Shown: positions 1 through 6,019 of the stretch, piece by piece
How positions within the stretch are numbered: the first letter of the stretch is position 1
How the letters are laid out: each line of letters opens with the position of its first letter
Source of the DNA: Bifidobacteriaceae bacterium
GTDB lineage: Bacteria; Actinomycetota; Actinomycetes; Actinomycetales; WQXJ01
Direction: 5' to 3'
DNA length: 10,779 nt
Assembly: GCA_031272565.1 (NCBI GenBank)
Contig: JAISTN010000166.1
Location: forward strand, 1-10,779
Position numbers and translations under genes: made by a program
Notes under the pieces: model-generated
Seen by the model: only the letters and a program-made list of their open reading frames with translations
Database searches by the model: none
What the model was told of the DNA's origin: nothing

Positions 1-15
1 TTCTTGGTCACCTGC

Positions 16-36
16 ATGTATACACGGTTGTAACAA
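16..36. promoter_or_regulatory. Candidate GntR operator A plus adjacent palindrome
   Basis: Positions 17-24 read TGTATACA, the perfectly palindromic core shared with sites B, C and D in this window. Just downstream, 28-36 reads TTGTAACAA, a second small palindrome with a one-base centre that resembles the same operator with a changed middle. The site lies upstream of the 52-bp repeat and is about 310 bp from the racemase start, so it could serve this cluster as a distal site or belong to a gene beyond the left edge. Binding by the regulator encoded at 1079 is inferred from the repeated motif and from FCD-type GntR proteins commonly using short AT-centred palindromes. Confidence 0.4.
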
Positions 37-67
37 ACTGTTTACGCGCCATGTCCCTCCAAGGCGG

Positions 68-119
68 CCGTGTCTGGCTGGCCACGGCTGGCGAAATCGC
101 GGCCCACCACCTGTCGGCC
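68..119 (+). repeat. 52-bp exact direct repeat, left copy (fragment of deacetylase 3' end)
   Basis: These 52 bases are identical to 10498-10549 in the last gene and in the same orientation. Here they are not part of a recognisable gene. The reading frame that encodes RVWLATAGEIAAHHLSA is open from the left edge, has an ATG at 51, and runs on to a TAG at 207-209. The residues before and after the 17 shared ones do not resemble the deacetylase. I read it as a gene fragment copied into the promoter region, not as a functional peptide. The flanks on both sides show no similarity to the flanks of the right copy. Confidence 0.9.
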
Positions 120-175
120 GGTCTGCAATGCCGGGCGCGGGGTGGACGGCACCGGACAATGCCACGATACAGGGG

Positions 176-185
176 TTGTATACAA
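176..185. promoter_or_regulatory. Candidate GntR operator B (TTGTATACAA)
   Basis: This is a perfect 10-bp palindrome, TTGTATACAA, identical to site D at 1778-1787. It is AT-rich in a GC-rich window. Its centre is 63 bp from that of site C, about six helical turns, so both would lie on the same face of DNA. A -10-like CATAAT at 215-220 lies between the two sites, without a convincing -35 box. Two operators flanking a promoter would suit repression of the racemase-regulator unit. The assignment to the neighbouring GntR protein is inference. Confidence 0.55.
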
Positions 186-238
186 TTATCAACAGATTTG
201 GGCTTCTAGGGTGCCATAATCGCCAAGTTGCGGCCATG

Positions 239-248
239 GTGTATACAA
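239..248. promoter_or_regulatory. Candidate GntR operator C (GTGTATACAA)
   Basis: This site differs by one base from sites B and D and keeps the TGTATACA core. It lies about 90 bp before the GTG start chosen for the racemase gene. A longer reading of that gene from ATG 228 would place the operator inside the coding sequence, which is one reason for preferring the downstream start. Confidence 0.5.
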
Positions 249-324
249 TGGTCCGGCGGGATGGAGGCCATGACCCGCTCCGGCCATCCTAGGCGGCCTG
301 AACTGCCAACCAGCGGGTCAGTCT

Positions 325-328
325 GGAG
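325..328 (+). promoter_or_regulatory. Ribosome binding site deciding the racemase start
   Basis: GGAG is followed by a 7-nt spacer and a GTG at 336. The frame is open further upstream, with ATG codons at 228, 261 and 270. Those starts have poorer ribosome sites: the GGAGG before 270 is only about 2 nt away. They would also add residues that do not look like the family's N-terminus. Confidence 0.6.
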
Positions 329-335
329 CATACAC

Positions 336-1082
336 GTGCGCTTGTTGGTGCTGAACTGCAACACGTCGTTGGCCATGACCCAGGCCATTGGGGCCGCCGC
401 CCAGGCGGTGGCCGGCCCAGGAACCACCATCGTGGCTGCCCGGCCGGCCTGGGGGCCGGACACGGTGGAAGGCTTCTACGAGTCCTACATCTCCGCCGCC
501 GCTGGCCTGGACTACCTGACTGGCCTGGCCGGCGGTTTCGATGCGGTGATCCTGGCCGGCTTTGGCGAATACGGACGTGAGGGCGCCCGCCAGTTGCTGG
601 ACGTGCCGGTGGTGGACATCACCGAGGCGGCAGTCATGGCTGCCCTCTTGCTGGGCCGCAAGTATGGCGTGGTGACCACGCCAGCAGGTGCCATAGGGCA
701 AATTGAAGACTCCTTGCTGACCGCAGGGCTGGACCGGCGCTGTGCTGGAGTGGTGGCAGGCGATCTGCCCATGGCGGACCAAGGCGCCGGCCCGGAACTG
801 CTGGCGGCAGCCGTGGCCGGGCTGGCGCAGGACCTGCTGGACGCGGGGGCGGATGTCATAGTGTTGGGTTGTGCCGGCTTCAGCGACCTGGTTCAGCCGG
901 TGGCAGCCAAGTTGGGGGTGCCGGTGATCGATGGCGTGGCGGCGGCGGTGACGCTGGCCGAGGGCCTGGTCCGGCTGGGGCAAACCACTTCCAAAGTGGG
1001 CGCCTACGCGCCGCCGGCGGCAGGCAAGGCCCGGCCAGGCTGGCCGGTTAGCGCGGGATGGGGCGAAGGAGCAAGTCGATGA
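336..1082 (+). CDS. Asp/Glu/hydantoin racemase-family protein (HupH-annotated subgroup)
   Basis: A cytosolic protein of 248 aa from GTG 336, close to the usual 220-250 aa of the family. The family interconverts stereoisomers of hydantoins, allantoin or amino acids using two cysteines. The N-terminus MRLLVLNCNTS (residues 1-11) matches the family's NPNTS strand-loop. The second catalytic region, VIVLGCAG with Cys179, is intact. At the first site, where typical members have ACFGDPG, this protein has AGFGEYG with Gly75, so the first catalytic cysteine is absent. From memory, an actinobacterial subgroup often labelled 'hydrogenase expression protein HupH' shares this AG[FY]GE.G motif and the C-terminal TSK(V).AYAPP tail seen here near residue 220. 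Its reaction is, to my knowledge, not settled. The gene overlaps the regulator gene by 4 bp (ATGA), so the two are probably translated together. The family call is firm, but racemase activity is doubtful. Confidence 0.88.
   Translation: MRLLVLNCNTSLAMTQAIGAAAQAVAGPGTTIVAARPAWGPDTVEGFYESYISAAAGLDYLTGLAGGFDAVILAGFGEYGREGARQLLDVPVVDITEAAVMAALLLGRKYGVVTTPAGAIGQIEDSLLTAGLDRRCAGVVAGDLPMADQGAGPELLAAAVAGLAQDLLDAGADVIVLGCAGFSDLVQPVAAKLGVPVIDGVAAAVTLAEGLVRLGQTTSKVGAYAPPAAGKARPGWPVSAGWGEGASR
1066..1071 (+). promoter_or_regulatory. Ribosome binding site of the GntR regulator gene
   Basis: AAGGAG lies 7 nt before ATG 1079, inside the end of the racemase gene. It favours that start over the in-frame ATG at 1058, which precedes this site. 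The resulting ATGA overlap with the upstream stop suggests translational coupling. Confidence 0.65.
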
Positions 1083-1732
1083 CCAACGGTGACCCAAGGG
1101 GTAGCCTGCCGGACTGGGTGTACGGCGAAATCCGCCAGCGCATCATCAAGGGGGTGTACCCGCAGGGTTCGCGCCTGGTAGAGCAGGCCGTGGCGGATGA
1201 ACTAGAGGTGTCGCGGGTGCCGCTGCGAGAGGTCTTCCCCCGTCTGGAACTGGATGGCTTTATCCGGACCGAGCGCAACCGTGGCGCGGTGGTGGAAACC
1301 TGGACCCCCAAGATGGTGGACGATCTTTTCGACGTCCGCCTGGCGGTAGAGGTGGCGGCGGCCCGGATCGCGGCCGACAGGGCCAAGGCCGGGGCCTCGA
1401 TGGCGACCCTGTGGGCCTTGCAGGAAGCGGACCGCAACGCGCTGGCCGGCAACGATCCGTACGGCGTGGCGGAGGCCTCTGCCCAGTTGCACTACGAGAT
1501 CGGCGTACTGACCGGCAACGCACTGATGGAGTCCTTCCTGCGGGCCATTTCCGGTCGCGTGGTGTGGCTGTTCTATCTCACTTCCGACCTGGACCAGGAT
1601 GAGGCCTGGGCCGAACACGACGAGTTGCTGCAGGTCATCCAGAGCGGCAACGCCCCCTTGGCGGAGGCGGTTCAGTACGCCCACATCGCCAAGAGCCTGG
1701 CCCCCACGGCCAGTGCCTTATTCGGAACCTAG
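1079..1732 (+). CDS. GntR-family transcriptional regulator, FadR/FCD subfamily
   Basis: A 217-aa DNA-binding protein. Residues about 10-75 form the winged helix-turn-helix: YGEIRQRIIKGVY, then LVEQAVADELEVSRVPLREV, then a wing ending in NRGAVVE. Residues about 80-210 form the FCD ligand-binding domain with DLFDVRLAVE (about 82-91). Three histidines, His138 (LHYEIGVLTGN), His180 (AEHDEL) and His202 (AHIAKS), fall where FCD proteins bind a metal. The acidic residue often found four positions before the first His is Ser134 here. Such proteins usually repress catabolic genes until a small carboxylate or related ligand binds. The gene sits between two regions carrying TTGTATACAA palindromes, so autoregulation and control of the importer operon are likely. 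FrlR, which controls fructoselysine genes elsewhere, is a GntR protein of the other (HutC/UTRA) subfamily, so this is not its orthologue. The ligand is unknown. Confidence 0.93.
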   Translation: MTNGDPRGSLPDWVYGEIRQRIIKGVYPQGSRLVEQAVADELEVSRVPLREVFPRLELDGFIRTERNRGAVVETWTPKMVDDLFDVRLAVEVAAARIAADRAKAGASMATLWALQEADRNALAGNDPYGVAEASAQLHYEIGVLTGNALMESFLRAISGRVVWLFYLTSDLDQDEAWAEHDELLQVIQSGNAPLAEAVQYAHIAKSLAPTASALFGT

Positions 1733-1756
1733 GCGGGCGGCATCGGACACCGTGCG
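1733..1756 (+). repeat. 24-nt imperfect repeat, copy 1
   Basis: This stretch, immediately after the GntR stop codon, matches 3922-3945 in the ABC ATPase gene at 22 of 24 positions in the same orientation. Differences are A/G at the 15th position and G/A at the 22nd. It may be chance in GC-rich DNA or a trace of a short duplication. Confidence 0.4.
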
Positions 1757-1777
1757 AGGGTGGCCTGGCGAAACCTA

Positions 1778-1787
1778 TTGTATACAA
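1778..1787. promoter_or_regulatory. Candidate GntR operator D (TTGTATACAA)
   Basis: A perfect palindrome identical to operator B, in the 215-bp gap between the regulator gene and the transporter operon. It lies about 160 bp before the binding-protein start. Exact recurrence of a 10-bp AT-rich palindrome in the two main intergenic regions, and not in the genes as far as I could see, supports a shared regulator. Confidence 0.55.
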
Positions 1788-1842
1788 AACCGTAACATCG
1801 AGCCTTGAACGGGCTGCGGCGCTGAGCACAAAATTCCAGGTA

Positions 1843-1872
1843 TTGCGGTTGATGGGCACCATGCCCTAGCAT
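1843..1872 (+). promoter_or_regulatory. Possible promoter of the transporter operon
   Basis: TTGCGG at 1843-1848 and TAGCAT at 1867-1872 are separated by 18 bp and resemble a weak -35/-10 pair. Transcription would begin near 1880, placing operator E just at or after the start point, a normal site for repression. The match to consensus is only moderate. Confidence 0.3.
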
Positions 1873-1886
1873 GACAAGTGCCAGAA

Positions 1887-1896
1887 CTGTATACCA
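1887..1896. promoter_or_regulatory. Candidate GntR operator E (CTGTATACCA)
   Basis: This site contains TGTATAC (1888-1894), seven of the eight core bases of sites A-D. It lies 51 bp upstream of the binding-protein start and just downstream of the proposed -10 box. It is the weakest of the five sites but the best placed to block transcription of the importer operon. Confidence 0.42.
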
Positions 1897-1947
1897 TCTG
1901 TCTCAACTAGGCCGTCGTCCAAGGCCGGCGGCAGAAGGAACAAGAAC

Positions 1948-2982
1948 ATGAAGCACAAGCCTGTGATGGCGGCGGTAGCCGGTGCGTTGGTCGCGCTTCT
2001 GGCGCTCAGCGCCTGCGGCGGGGGCGAAGACGCCAAAATGGTCATGATCGGCTACGGCGGCGACCTGGCCAAGCCCTACGAAGAGTTCCTCATCAAACCC
2101 TTCCTGGAGAAGCACAAGGGCGTCGAGCTGACCCAAGTGCCCTCCGAATCCGGTGACTTTGTGGCCCAAATCAAAGCTGCTGCCAAGGCCAGCCCCTATG
2201 ACGCCATCCCGCTGGGCGAATCCCGCCTGGTGACAGCCATCGAAGAAGGCTGGATCGCGCCCATCAGCGAAGCCGATGCCCCAGTACTGGCCGAACAGGC
2301 TGACATCTTCAAAGACGCCTGCCAAGGTTACGGCGTGCCGGCCACCTACTCGCTGATCGGCATCGCCTATAACCCGTACGTGGTGCCGGCGCCCACCTCA
2401 TGGGCCGATATGTGGAACGAGGAGTACTCCGGCCACGTGGGCATCGTGTCGTCTTCCTCCAACCTGGGGTTCGCCTTCTTCGTCGAGGCCGCCAAGCTGG
2501 CCGGCGGCGGTGAGGCCAACCTGGACGTCGGCTTCGACAAGATTGCCGAACTGGGCGACTTCACCGTGGCGGGCAGCCCGGAGGCCTTGGCCCAGCTCTT
2601 TGAGACTGGCGAAATCGCCATCGCGCCGCTGTGGAACAACGACGCTGCCGTGCTGAAGGCCTCCGGCATGAGCGTCGAGTTTGTGCGGCCCAGCGAAGGC
2701 GCCATCGCGGACGTCACCTGTATGGCCATGACCACCAAGACGGCCTACAAGGACCTGACGCTGGAACTCCTGAACGACGTGGGCGGGGTGACCTACCAGG
2801 AAGCGGCCGCGGCCGCGCCGTGGTACTTCGGCCCCACCAACAAGAACGCCGTGGTCGCGCCGTCCGAATACCTAGTTTCGGATGAAGCCGAGTTCAACAC
2901 CCTGATGCGGATCGACTGGCAGGTGGCGGCTCCCAGCCGCAACGACATCACCGACCAGTTCAACCAGCGGTTCGGCGGCTGA
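1948..2982 (+). CDS. ABC transporter substrate-binding lipoprotein, polyamine/opine type
   Basis: A 344-aa extracytoplasmic binding protein. Residues 1-22 form a lipoprotein signal peptide (positive MKHKP start, hydrophobic core) and LSAC is the lipobox, with Cys23 as the lipidated residue followed by a Gly-rich linker. The mature part has the PotD/PotF-like pattern: an N-terminal strand MVMIGYGGDLAKPYEEF, the KPFLEKHKGVEL segment, a middle SWADMW motif, and a WYFGPTNKNAVV region near the C-terminus, as in spermidine/putrescine and opine binding proteins. AAGGA at 1935-1939 lies 8 nt before the ATG. The gene opens an importer operon with matching ATPase and two permeases. Its ligand cannot be read from sequence. 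The neighbouring kinase and SIS enzyme suggest a sugar-amine conjugate and not a plain polyamine. Confidence 0.9.
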   Translation: MKHKPVMAAVAGALVALLALSACGGGEDAKMVMIGYGGDLAKPYEEFLIKPFLEKHKGVELTQVPSESGDFVAQIKAAAKASPYDAIPLGESRLVTAIEEGWIAPISEADAPVLAEQADIFKDACQGYGVPATYSLIGIAYNPYVVPAPTSWADMWNEEYSGHVGIVSSSSNLGFAFFVEAAKLAGGGEANLDVGFDKIAELGDFTVAGSPEALAQLFETGEIAIAPLWNNDAAVLKASGMSVEFVRPSEGAIADVTCMAMTTKTAYKDLTLELLNDVGGVTYQEAAAAAPWYFGPTNKNAVVAPSEYLVSDEAEFNTLMRIDWQVAAPSRNDITDQFNQRFGG

Positions 2983-2998
2983 CCGGCCCTGACTTGAA

Positions 2999-3055
2999 GG
3001 CCGGCCCCCGCCTGGTTCCCTGGTGAGCGACCGGGGCCAGGCGGGTGGGCCGGCC
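2999..3055 (+). other. Strong stem-loop between binding-protein and ATPase genes
   Basis: The arm at 2999-3020 (GGCCGGCCC then CCGCCTGG) pairs with the arm at 3033-3055 (CCAGGCGG then GGGCCGGCC), leaving a loop of about 12 nt and a small internal bulge. The stem is very GC-rich. No T-run follows, so it is not a standard intrinsic terminator. In many importer operons a hairpin behind the binding-protein gene protects its mRNA or limits read-through, giving more binding protein than membrane components. That role is inferred here. Confidence 0.6.
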
Positions 3056-3093
3056 GGCGGTGCGGCAATGGAAGTGGGCGAAGGAGCCGTCTA

Positions 3094-4224
3094 ATGGAGA
3101 TTGTGCTGACCGGGGTCGCCAAGTCCTACGGTGATCACCCGGCGTTGTACCCGCTGGACCTGACCGTCAAGGAAGGCGAGTTCGTCACGCTGCTTGGTCC
3201 CTCCGGGTGCGGCAAGACCACCCTGCTCAGGATCATTGCCGGCTTTGTCACCCCCAACCAGGGCCGGGTCTACCTGGGCGACACGGACATCACCGACCGG
3301 CCGGCCAACCGGCGCGAGGTGGGCCTGCTGTTCCAAAGCTATGCCCTGTTCCCGCACATGACGGTGGCCCAGAACGTGGCCTTTGGCCTCAAGGTGCGCC
3401 GGTTGTCCAAGCGCCGCACGGCCGAACAGGTTGACCGCATGCTTGACCTGGTCTCCATGAGCGAGTATGCCGACCGCTACCCCAGGCAACTCTCCGGCGG
3501 CCAGCAGCAAAGGGTGGCCCTTGCCCGCATCCTGGCAATCGAACCGAAGGTGCTGCTGCTAGACGAACCGCTGTCCGCCTTGGACCGCCAACTGCGTATC
3601 CAGATGCAACTGGAGCTGGCCCGCCTGATCGCCGAGGTGGGCATCACCACCATGTTTGTGACACATGATCAGGAAGAAGCCCTGACCATGTCGGATCGGA
3701 TCGCGGTGATGGACCGCGGCACCATCGCCCAATACGACACGCCCGGCGAGGTCTACGACCACCCCAGCAGTGAGTTCGTGGCCAGCTTCATCGGGCGATC
3801 CAACTTGATCAAGGGCCAAGTGGTGCCCGCAGGGGCCGGCGGGGCCCAGTTTAGGTTTGGTTCGCACAGCCTGCCGCTTAGGGCCGATGCCGTCCGCAGG
3901 GCCGTCGATGTCGGGGAGGCAGCGGGCGGCATCGGGCACCGTACGGGTGGTACAGCAGTCGAACGCACGCTGCTGGTCCGGCCGGACCACCTGGAGTTGT
4001 TGCCGGCCACCGCCACGGCCGGCCTGCCCGGCACGGTGGCGACCTTCCAGGACTTGGGTGAGGCCTTCATCTACGGCGTCGACCTGGCGGAAGGGCCCCA
4101 ACTGACCGTGCGGGTGCCCCGGGGGCGCGGCGAAGGGCTGCTGGCGGTGGGCGCCCCGGTGCGGGTGGTGCTGAACGAGGCGGCGGCCGAATGGCTGATC
4201 CCGGCACCGGTGGGTGCGCCATGA
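3094..4224 (+). CDS. ABC transporter ATPase, PotA-like
   Basis: A 376-aa nucleotide-binding subunit on the cytoplasmic face of the importer. Visible motifs are Walker A GPSGCGKT (35-42), Q-loop LFQSYALFPH with Gln81, signature LSGGQQQR (133-140), Walker B VLLLDEP with Asp157 and Glu158, D-loop SALD, and the H-loop VTHD with His191. All catalytic elements are intact. Residues about 240-370 form a C-terminal TOBE-type domain, as in PotA and MalK-group ATPases. A Gly/Ala/Arg-rich linker of roughly 40 residues (about 248-290) precedes LLVRPDHLELL and includes the stretch matching the 24-nt repeat. AAGGAG at 3081-3086 lies 7 nt before the ATG. The stop overlaps the next start (ATGA at 4221-4224). 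Polyamine-type is favoured because of length, TOBE tail and partner permeases. Confidence 0.94.
   Translation: MEIVLTGVAKSYGDHPALYPLDLTVKEGEFVTLLGPSGCGKTTLLRIIAGFVTPNQGRVYLGDTDITDRPANRREVGLLFQSYALFPHMTVAQNVAFGLKVRRLSKRRTAEQVDRMLDLVSMSEYADRYPRQLSGGQQQRVALARILAIEPKVLLLDEPLSALDRQLRIQMQLELARLIAEVGITTMFVTHDQEEALTMSDRIAVMDRGTIAQYDTPGEVYDHPSSEFVASFIGRSNLIKGQVVPAGAGGAQFRFGSHSLPLRADAVRRAVDVGEAAGGIGHRTGGTAVERTLLVRPDHLELLPATATAGLPGTVATFQDLGEAFIYGVDLAEGPQLTVRVPRGRGEGLLAVGAPVRVVLNEAAAEWLIPAPVGAP
3922..3945 (+). repeat. 24-nt imperfect repeat, copy 2
   Basis: This stretch, inside the variable linker of the ATPase gene (encoding about residues 277-284), matches 1733-1756 at 22 of 24 positions. It keeps the reading frame open. 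Confidence 0.38.
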
Positions 4225-5126
4225 CGGCCGCCGGAGAGGCCTTGGAGGCCAGCTTGATGGAACCCGAACGCCGTCGCTTCCGGGCCATCCCGGCGCCGCT
4301 GCTGCCGGCCACCATCGTGATGATCGTGTTGCTGGTGGCGCCCCTGGCCGTGTTGCTGTCCTACTCGGTTCTGGAGGTCAACGGCGCCGCGGTGGAAGGA
4401 GGCATCTCGTTCGCCACCTTTGGCCGCCTGCTGTCCAGCCGCTACTTCTGGTTCCTGTTTGGCCGGACCTTCGCCATCGCCCTGGGGGTGACCCTGTTGT
4501 GTCTGGTGATCGGCTACCCCATCGCCTTTCTGATCACCCGGGTGCGTGGCTGGCTGCGGGCCGTCATCCTGGTGGCGGTGGCGGCGCCCCTGCTGACCAG
4601 CGGCATCATCCGGGCCTTCGCCTGGATAGTGATTCTGGGCAAACAGGGCCTGGTCAACTTCGCGTTGACCTCCACCGGCCTGGCCGACGAGCCGGTCAGC
4701 CTGTTGTTCCAGGTCCGGTCCGTGGTGATCGGCATGACCCAATTGTTACTGCCGTTCATGGTCATTCCCCTGATCAGCGCCATCCAGGACGTGCCGGCCG
4801 AAACCACCCACGCCGCCCGCAACCTGGGTGCCAGCGAATTCCGGATCTTCTGGCGGGTGCTGGTCCCGCAAACTGTGCCCGGGGCCGCGGCGGGCATCAC
4901 CCTGGTGTTCGCGCTGGGCTACAGCGAATTCACACTGGCCATGCTGCTGGGCGGCGGCTCCTTCAACTACCTGTCGATCTACATCTACGACTCGATGACG
5001 TCGCTGCTGGACTGGGGCCGGGGCGCGGCGGCGGCGGCCCTGCTGCTGGCCAGTTCCCTGCTGACCGTGGTGATCCTCAACCTGGTGGTAAGGAGGTTGA
5101 CCCGATGGTCCAGGCAGACCAACTAG
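4221..5126 (+). CDS. ABC transporter permease 1, PotB-like
   Basis: A 301-aa inner-membrane subunit. Six hydrophobic segments are visible: around LLPATIVMIVLLVAPLAVLL, FAIALGVTLLCLVIGYPIAF, AVILVAVAAPLLTSGIIRAF, VVIGMTQLLLPFMVIPLI, GITLVFALGYSEFTLAMLLG and AAALLLASSLLTVVILNLVV. The cytoplasmic coupling loop reads ETTHAARNLGAS (194-205), the EAA-loop equivalent that contacts the ATPase, with Gly203 conserved. I chose ATG 4221 because it overlaps the ATPase stop as ATGA. An in-frame ATG at 4191 would add ten residues. The ribosome site before 4221 is weak (GGTGGG), consistent with coupled translation. The 3' end overlaps the start of permease 2 by 22 bp. Confidence 0.92.
   Translation: MTAAGEALEASLMEPERRRFRAIPAPLLPATIVMIVLLVAPLAVLLSYSVLEVNGAAVEGGISFATFGRLLSSRYFWFLFGRTFAIALGVTLLCLVIGYPIAFLITRVRGWLRAVILVAVAAPLLTSGIIRAFAWIVILGKQGLVNFALTSTGLADEPVSLLFQVRSVVIGMTQLLLPFMVIPLISAIQDVPAETTHAARNLGASEFRIFWRVLVPQTVPGAAAGITLVFALGYSEFTLAMLLGGGSFNYLSIYIYDSMTSLLDWGRGAAAAALLLASSLLTVVILNLVVRRLTRWSRQTN
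5089..5097 (+). promoter_or_regulatory. Near-perfect ribosome binding site of permease 2
   Basis: TAAGGAGGT is a full match to the anti-Shine-Dalgarno sequence and lies inside the last codons of permease 1. The spacer to ATG 5105 is 7 nt. It fixes the start of permease 2, although the same frame is open for about 900 bases upstream through permease 1. Confidence 0.8.
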
Positions 5127-5965
5127 AACGGGGCGCGGCAGGCGGGGTGCCGCCGGCGCCCCGCACCCGGGCGGCCGACGCCGGCTGGCGCATCATTCTG
5201 CACGGTGCGGCCGCGATCGGGCTGATCATGCTGGTGGTGCCCACCCTGATCATCATTATCACATCCTTCGACACCAGGAACTTCATCGGCTTCCCGCCGG
5301 CCGGCTTCGCGTTGGAGCGGTTTGACCGGTTGGTGCATGACCAGGCGATCATCGACGCCGCCATCACCAGCCTGTCGGTGGCGGTGGCCGCCGTGCTGCT
5401 GGATGTGGTGTTGGCGGTGCCTGCCGCCATCGCCTTTGTGCGGCGCGAGTTTGCCGGTAAGTCCTTCCTGCTGGCCTTCTTGCAGATCCCCCTGATGCTG
5501 CCCGGCATTGTGATCGGGATTGCCCTGCTGATCTTCATTTCGACCGTTGGGATCGACCTGTCGCTGGGCATGTTGGTGCTGGGCCACGTAGTGCTGACCT
5601 TCCCCTTCGTGCTGCGCATCACCATGTCCAGAATGGAACGGGCAGACATCGCCCTGGAAGAGGCCGCCCGCAACCTGGGGGCCTCCCGGCTGGTGGTGTT
5701 TGGCCGCATCCAACTGCCCTACCTGGCACCCGGCATCGTGGCCGGAGCGGCCTTCGCCTTCCTGTCCAGCTTTGACAACCTGACCGTGTCGTTGTTCCTG
5801 ACCCCGGTGGGGGATATGACACTGCCGGTGCATCTGTTCTTCCTGATGCGCTACGACCTTGACCCCGTGGTGGCCGCCGTCGCCACAGTGCAGGTCTTGG
5901 CCACCCTGACCATCATCGTGGTGGGCCTGCGCGTGGCCGGTGAGGACGCCATCGTGAGCACCTGA
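5105..5965 (+). CDS. ABC transporter permease 2, PotC-like
   Basis: A 286-aa inner-membrane subunit and partner of permease 1. Six hydrophobic segments are visible: around GLIMLVVPTLIIIITSF, LSVAVAAVLLDVVLAVPAAI, FLLAFLQIPLMLPGIVIGIA, LGMLVLGHVVLTFPFVL, IVAGAAFAFLSSFDNLTVSL and VATVQVLATLTIIVVGL. The EAA loop is a good match, EEAARNLGAS (185-194), with Gly192. The N-terminal 30 residues are hydrophilic and cytoplasmic. The Shine-Dalgarno site at 5089-5097 sets the start. Longer calls from an upstream start in this frame would give an artificial protein of about 580 aa whose N-terminal half is permease 1 read out of frame. The gap to the next gene is 54 bp, with no terminator seen. Confidence 0.93.
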   Translation: MVQADQLERGAAGGVPPAPRTRAADAGWRIILHGAAAIGLIMLVVPTLIIIITSFDTRNFIGFPPAGFALERFDRLVHDQAIIDAAITSLSVAVAAVLLDVVLAVPAAIAFVRREFAGKSFLLAFLQIPLMLPGIVIGIALLIFISTVGIDLSLGMLVLGHVVLTFPFVLRITMSRMERADIALEEAARNLGASRLVVFGRIQLPYLAPGIVAGAAFAFLSSFDNLTVSLFLTPVGDMTLPVHLFFLMRYDLDPVVAAVATVQVLATLTIIVVGLRVAGEDAIVST

Positions 5966-6019
5966 ACCTGGCCGTCCCCGTGAGTTAACGCCCTACCCAA
6001 CCGACAGGAGAGCCTTGCC

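Noticed and set aside
228..335. Longer N-terminus for the racemase-family protein from ATG 228
   Set aside because: It would put operator C inside the coding sequence, has weak ribosome sites, and adds 36 residues before the family's usual MRLLVLN-type N-terminus.
318..1097. Minus-strand open frame opposite the racemase gene
   Set aside because: It has no family motifs and a biased composition, and it lies opposite a well-supported gene.
2803..2817. GCGGCCGC run in the binding-protein gene as a possible special site
   Set aside because: It encodes an in-frame alanine stretch (EAAAAAAPW) and is ordinary for GC-rich coding sequence.
4214..5104. In-frame upstream extension of permease 2 that would give a protein of about 580 aa
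   Set aside because: The extension overlaps permease 1 out of frame, lacks membrane character, and a near-perfect Shine-Dalgarno site marks the true start at 5105. It is not a real fusion.
5966..6019. Separate promoter or terminator between permease 2 and the SIS gene
   Set aside because: I found no hairpin with T-run, no convincing -35/-10 pair and no TGTATACA site in these 54 bases, so the genes are probably co-transcribed.
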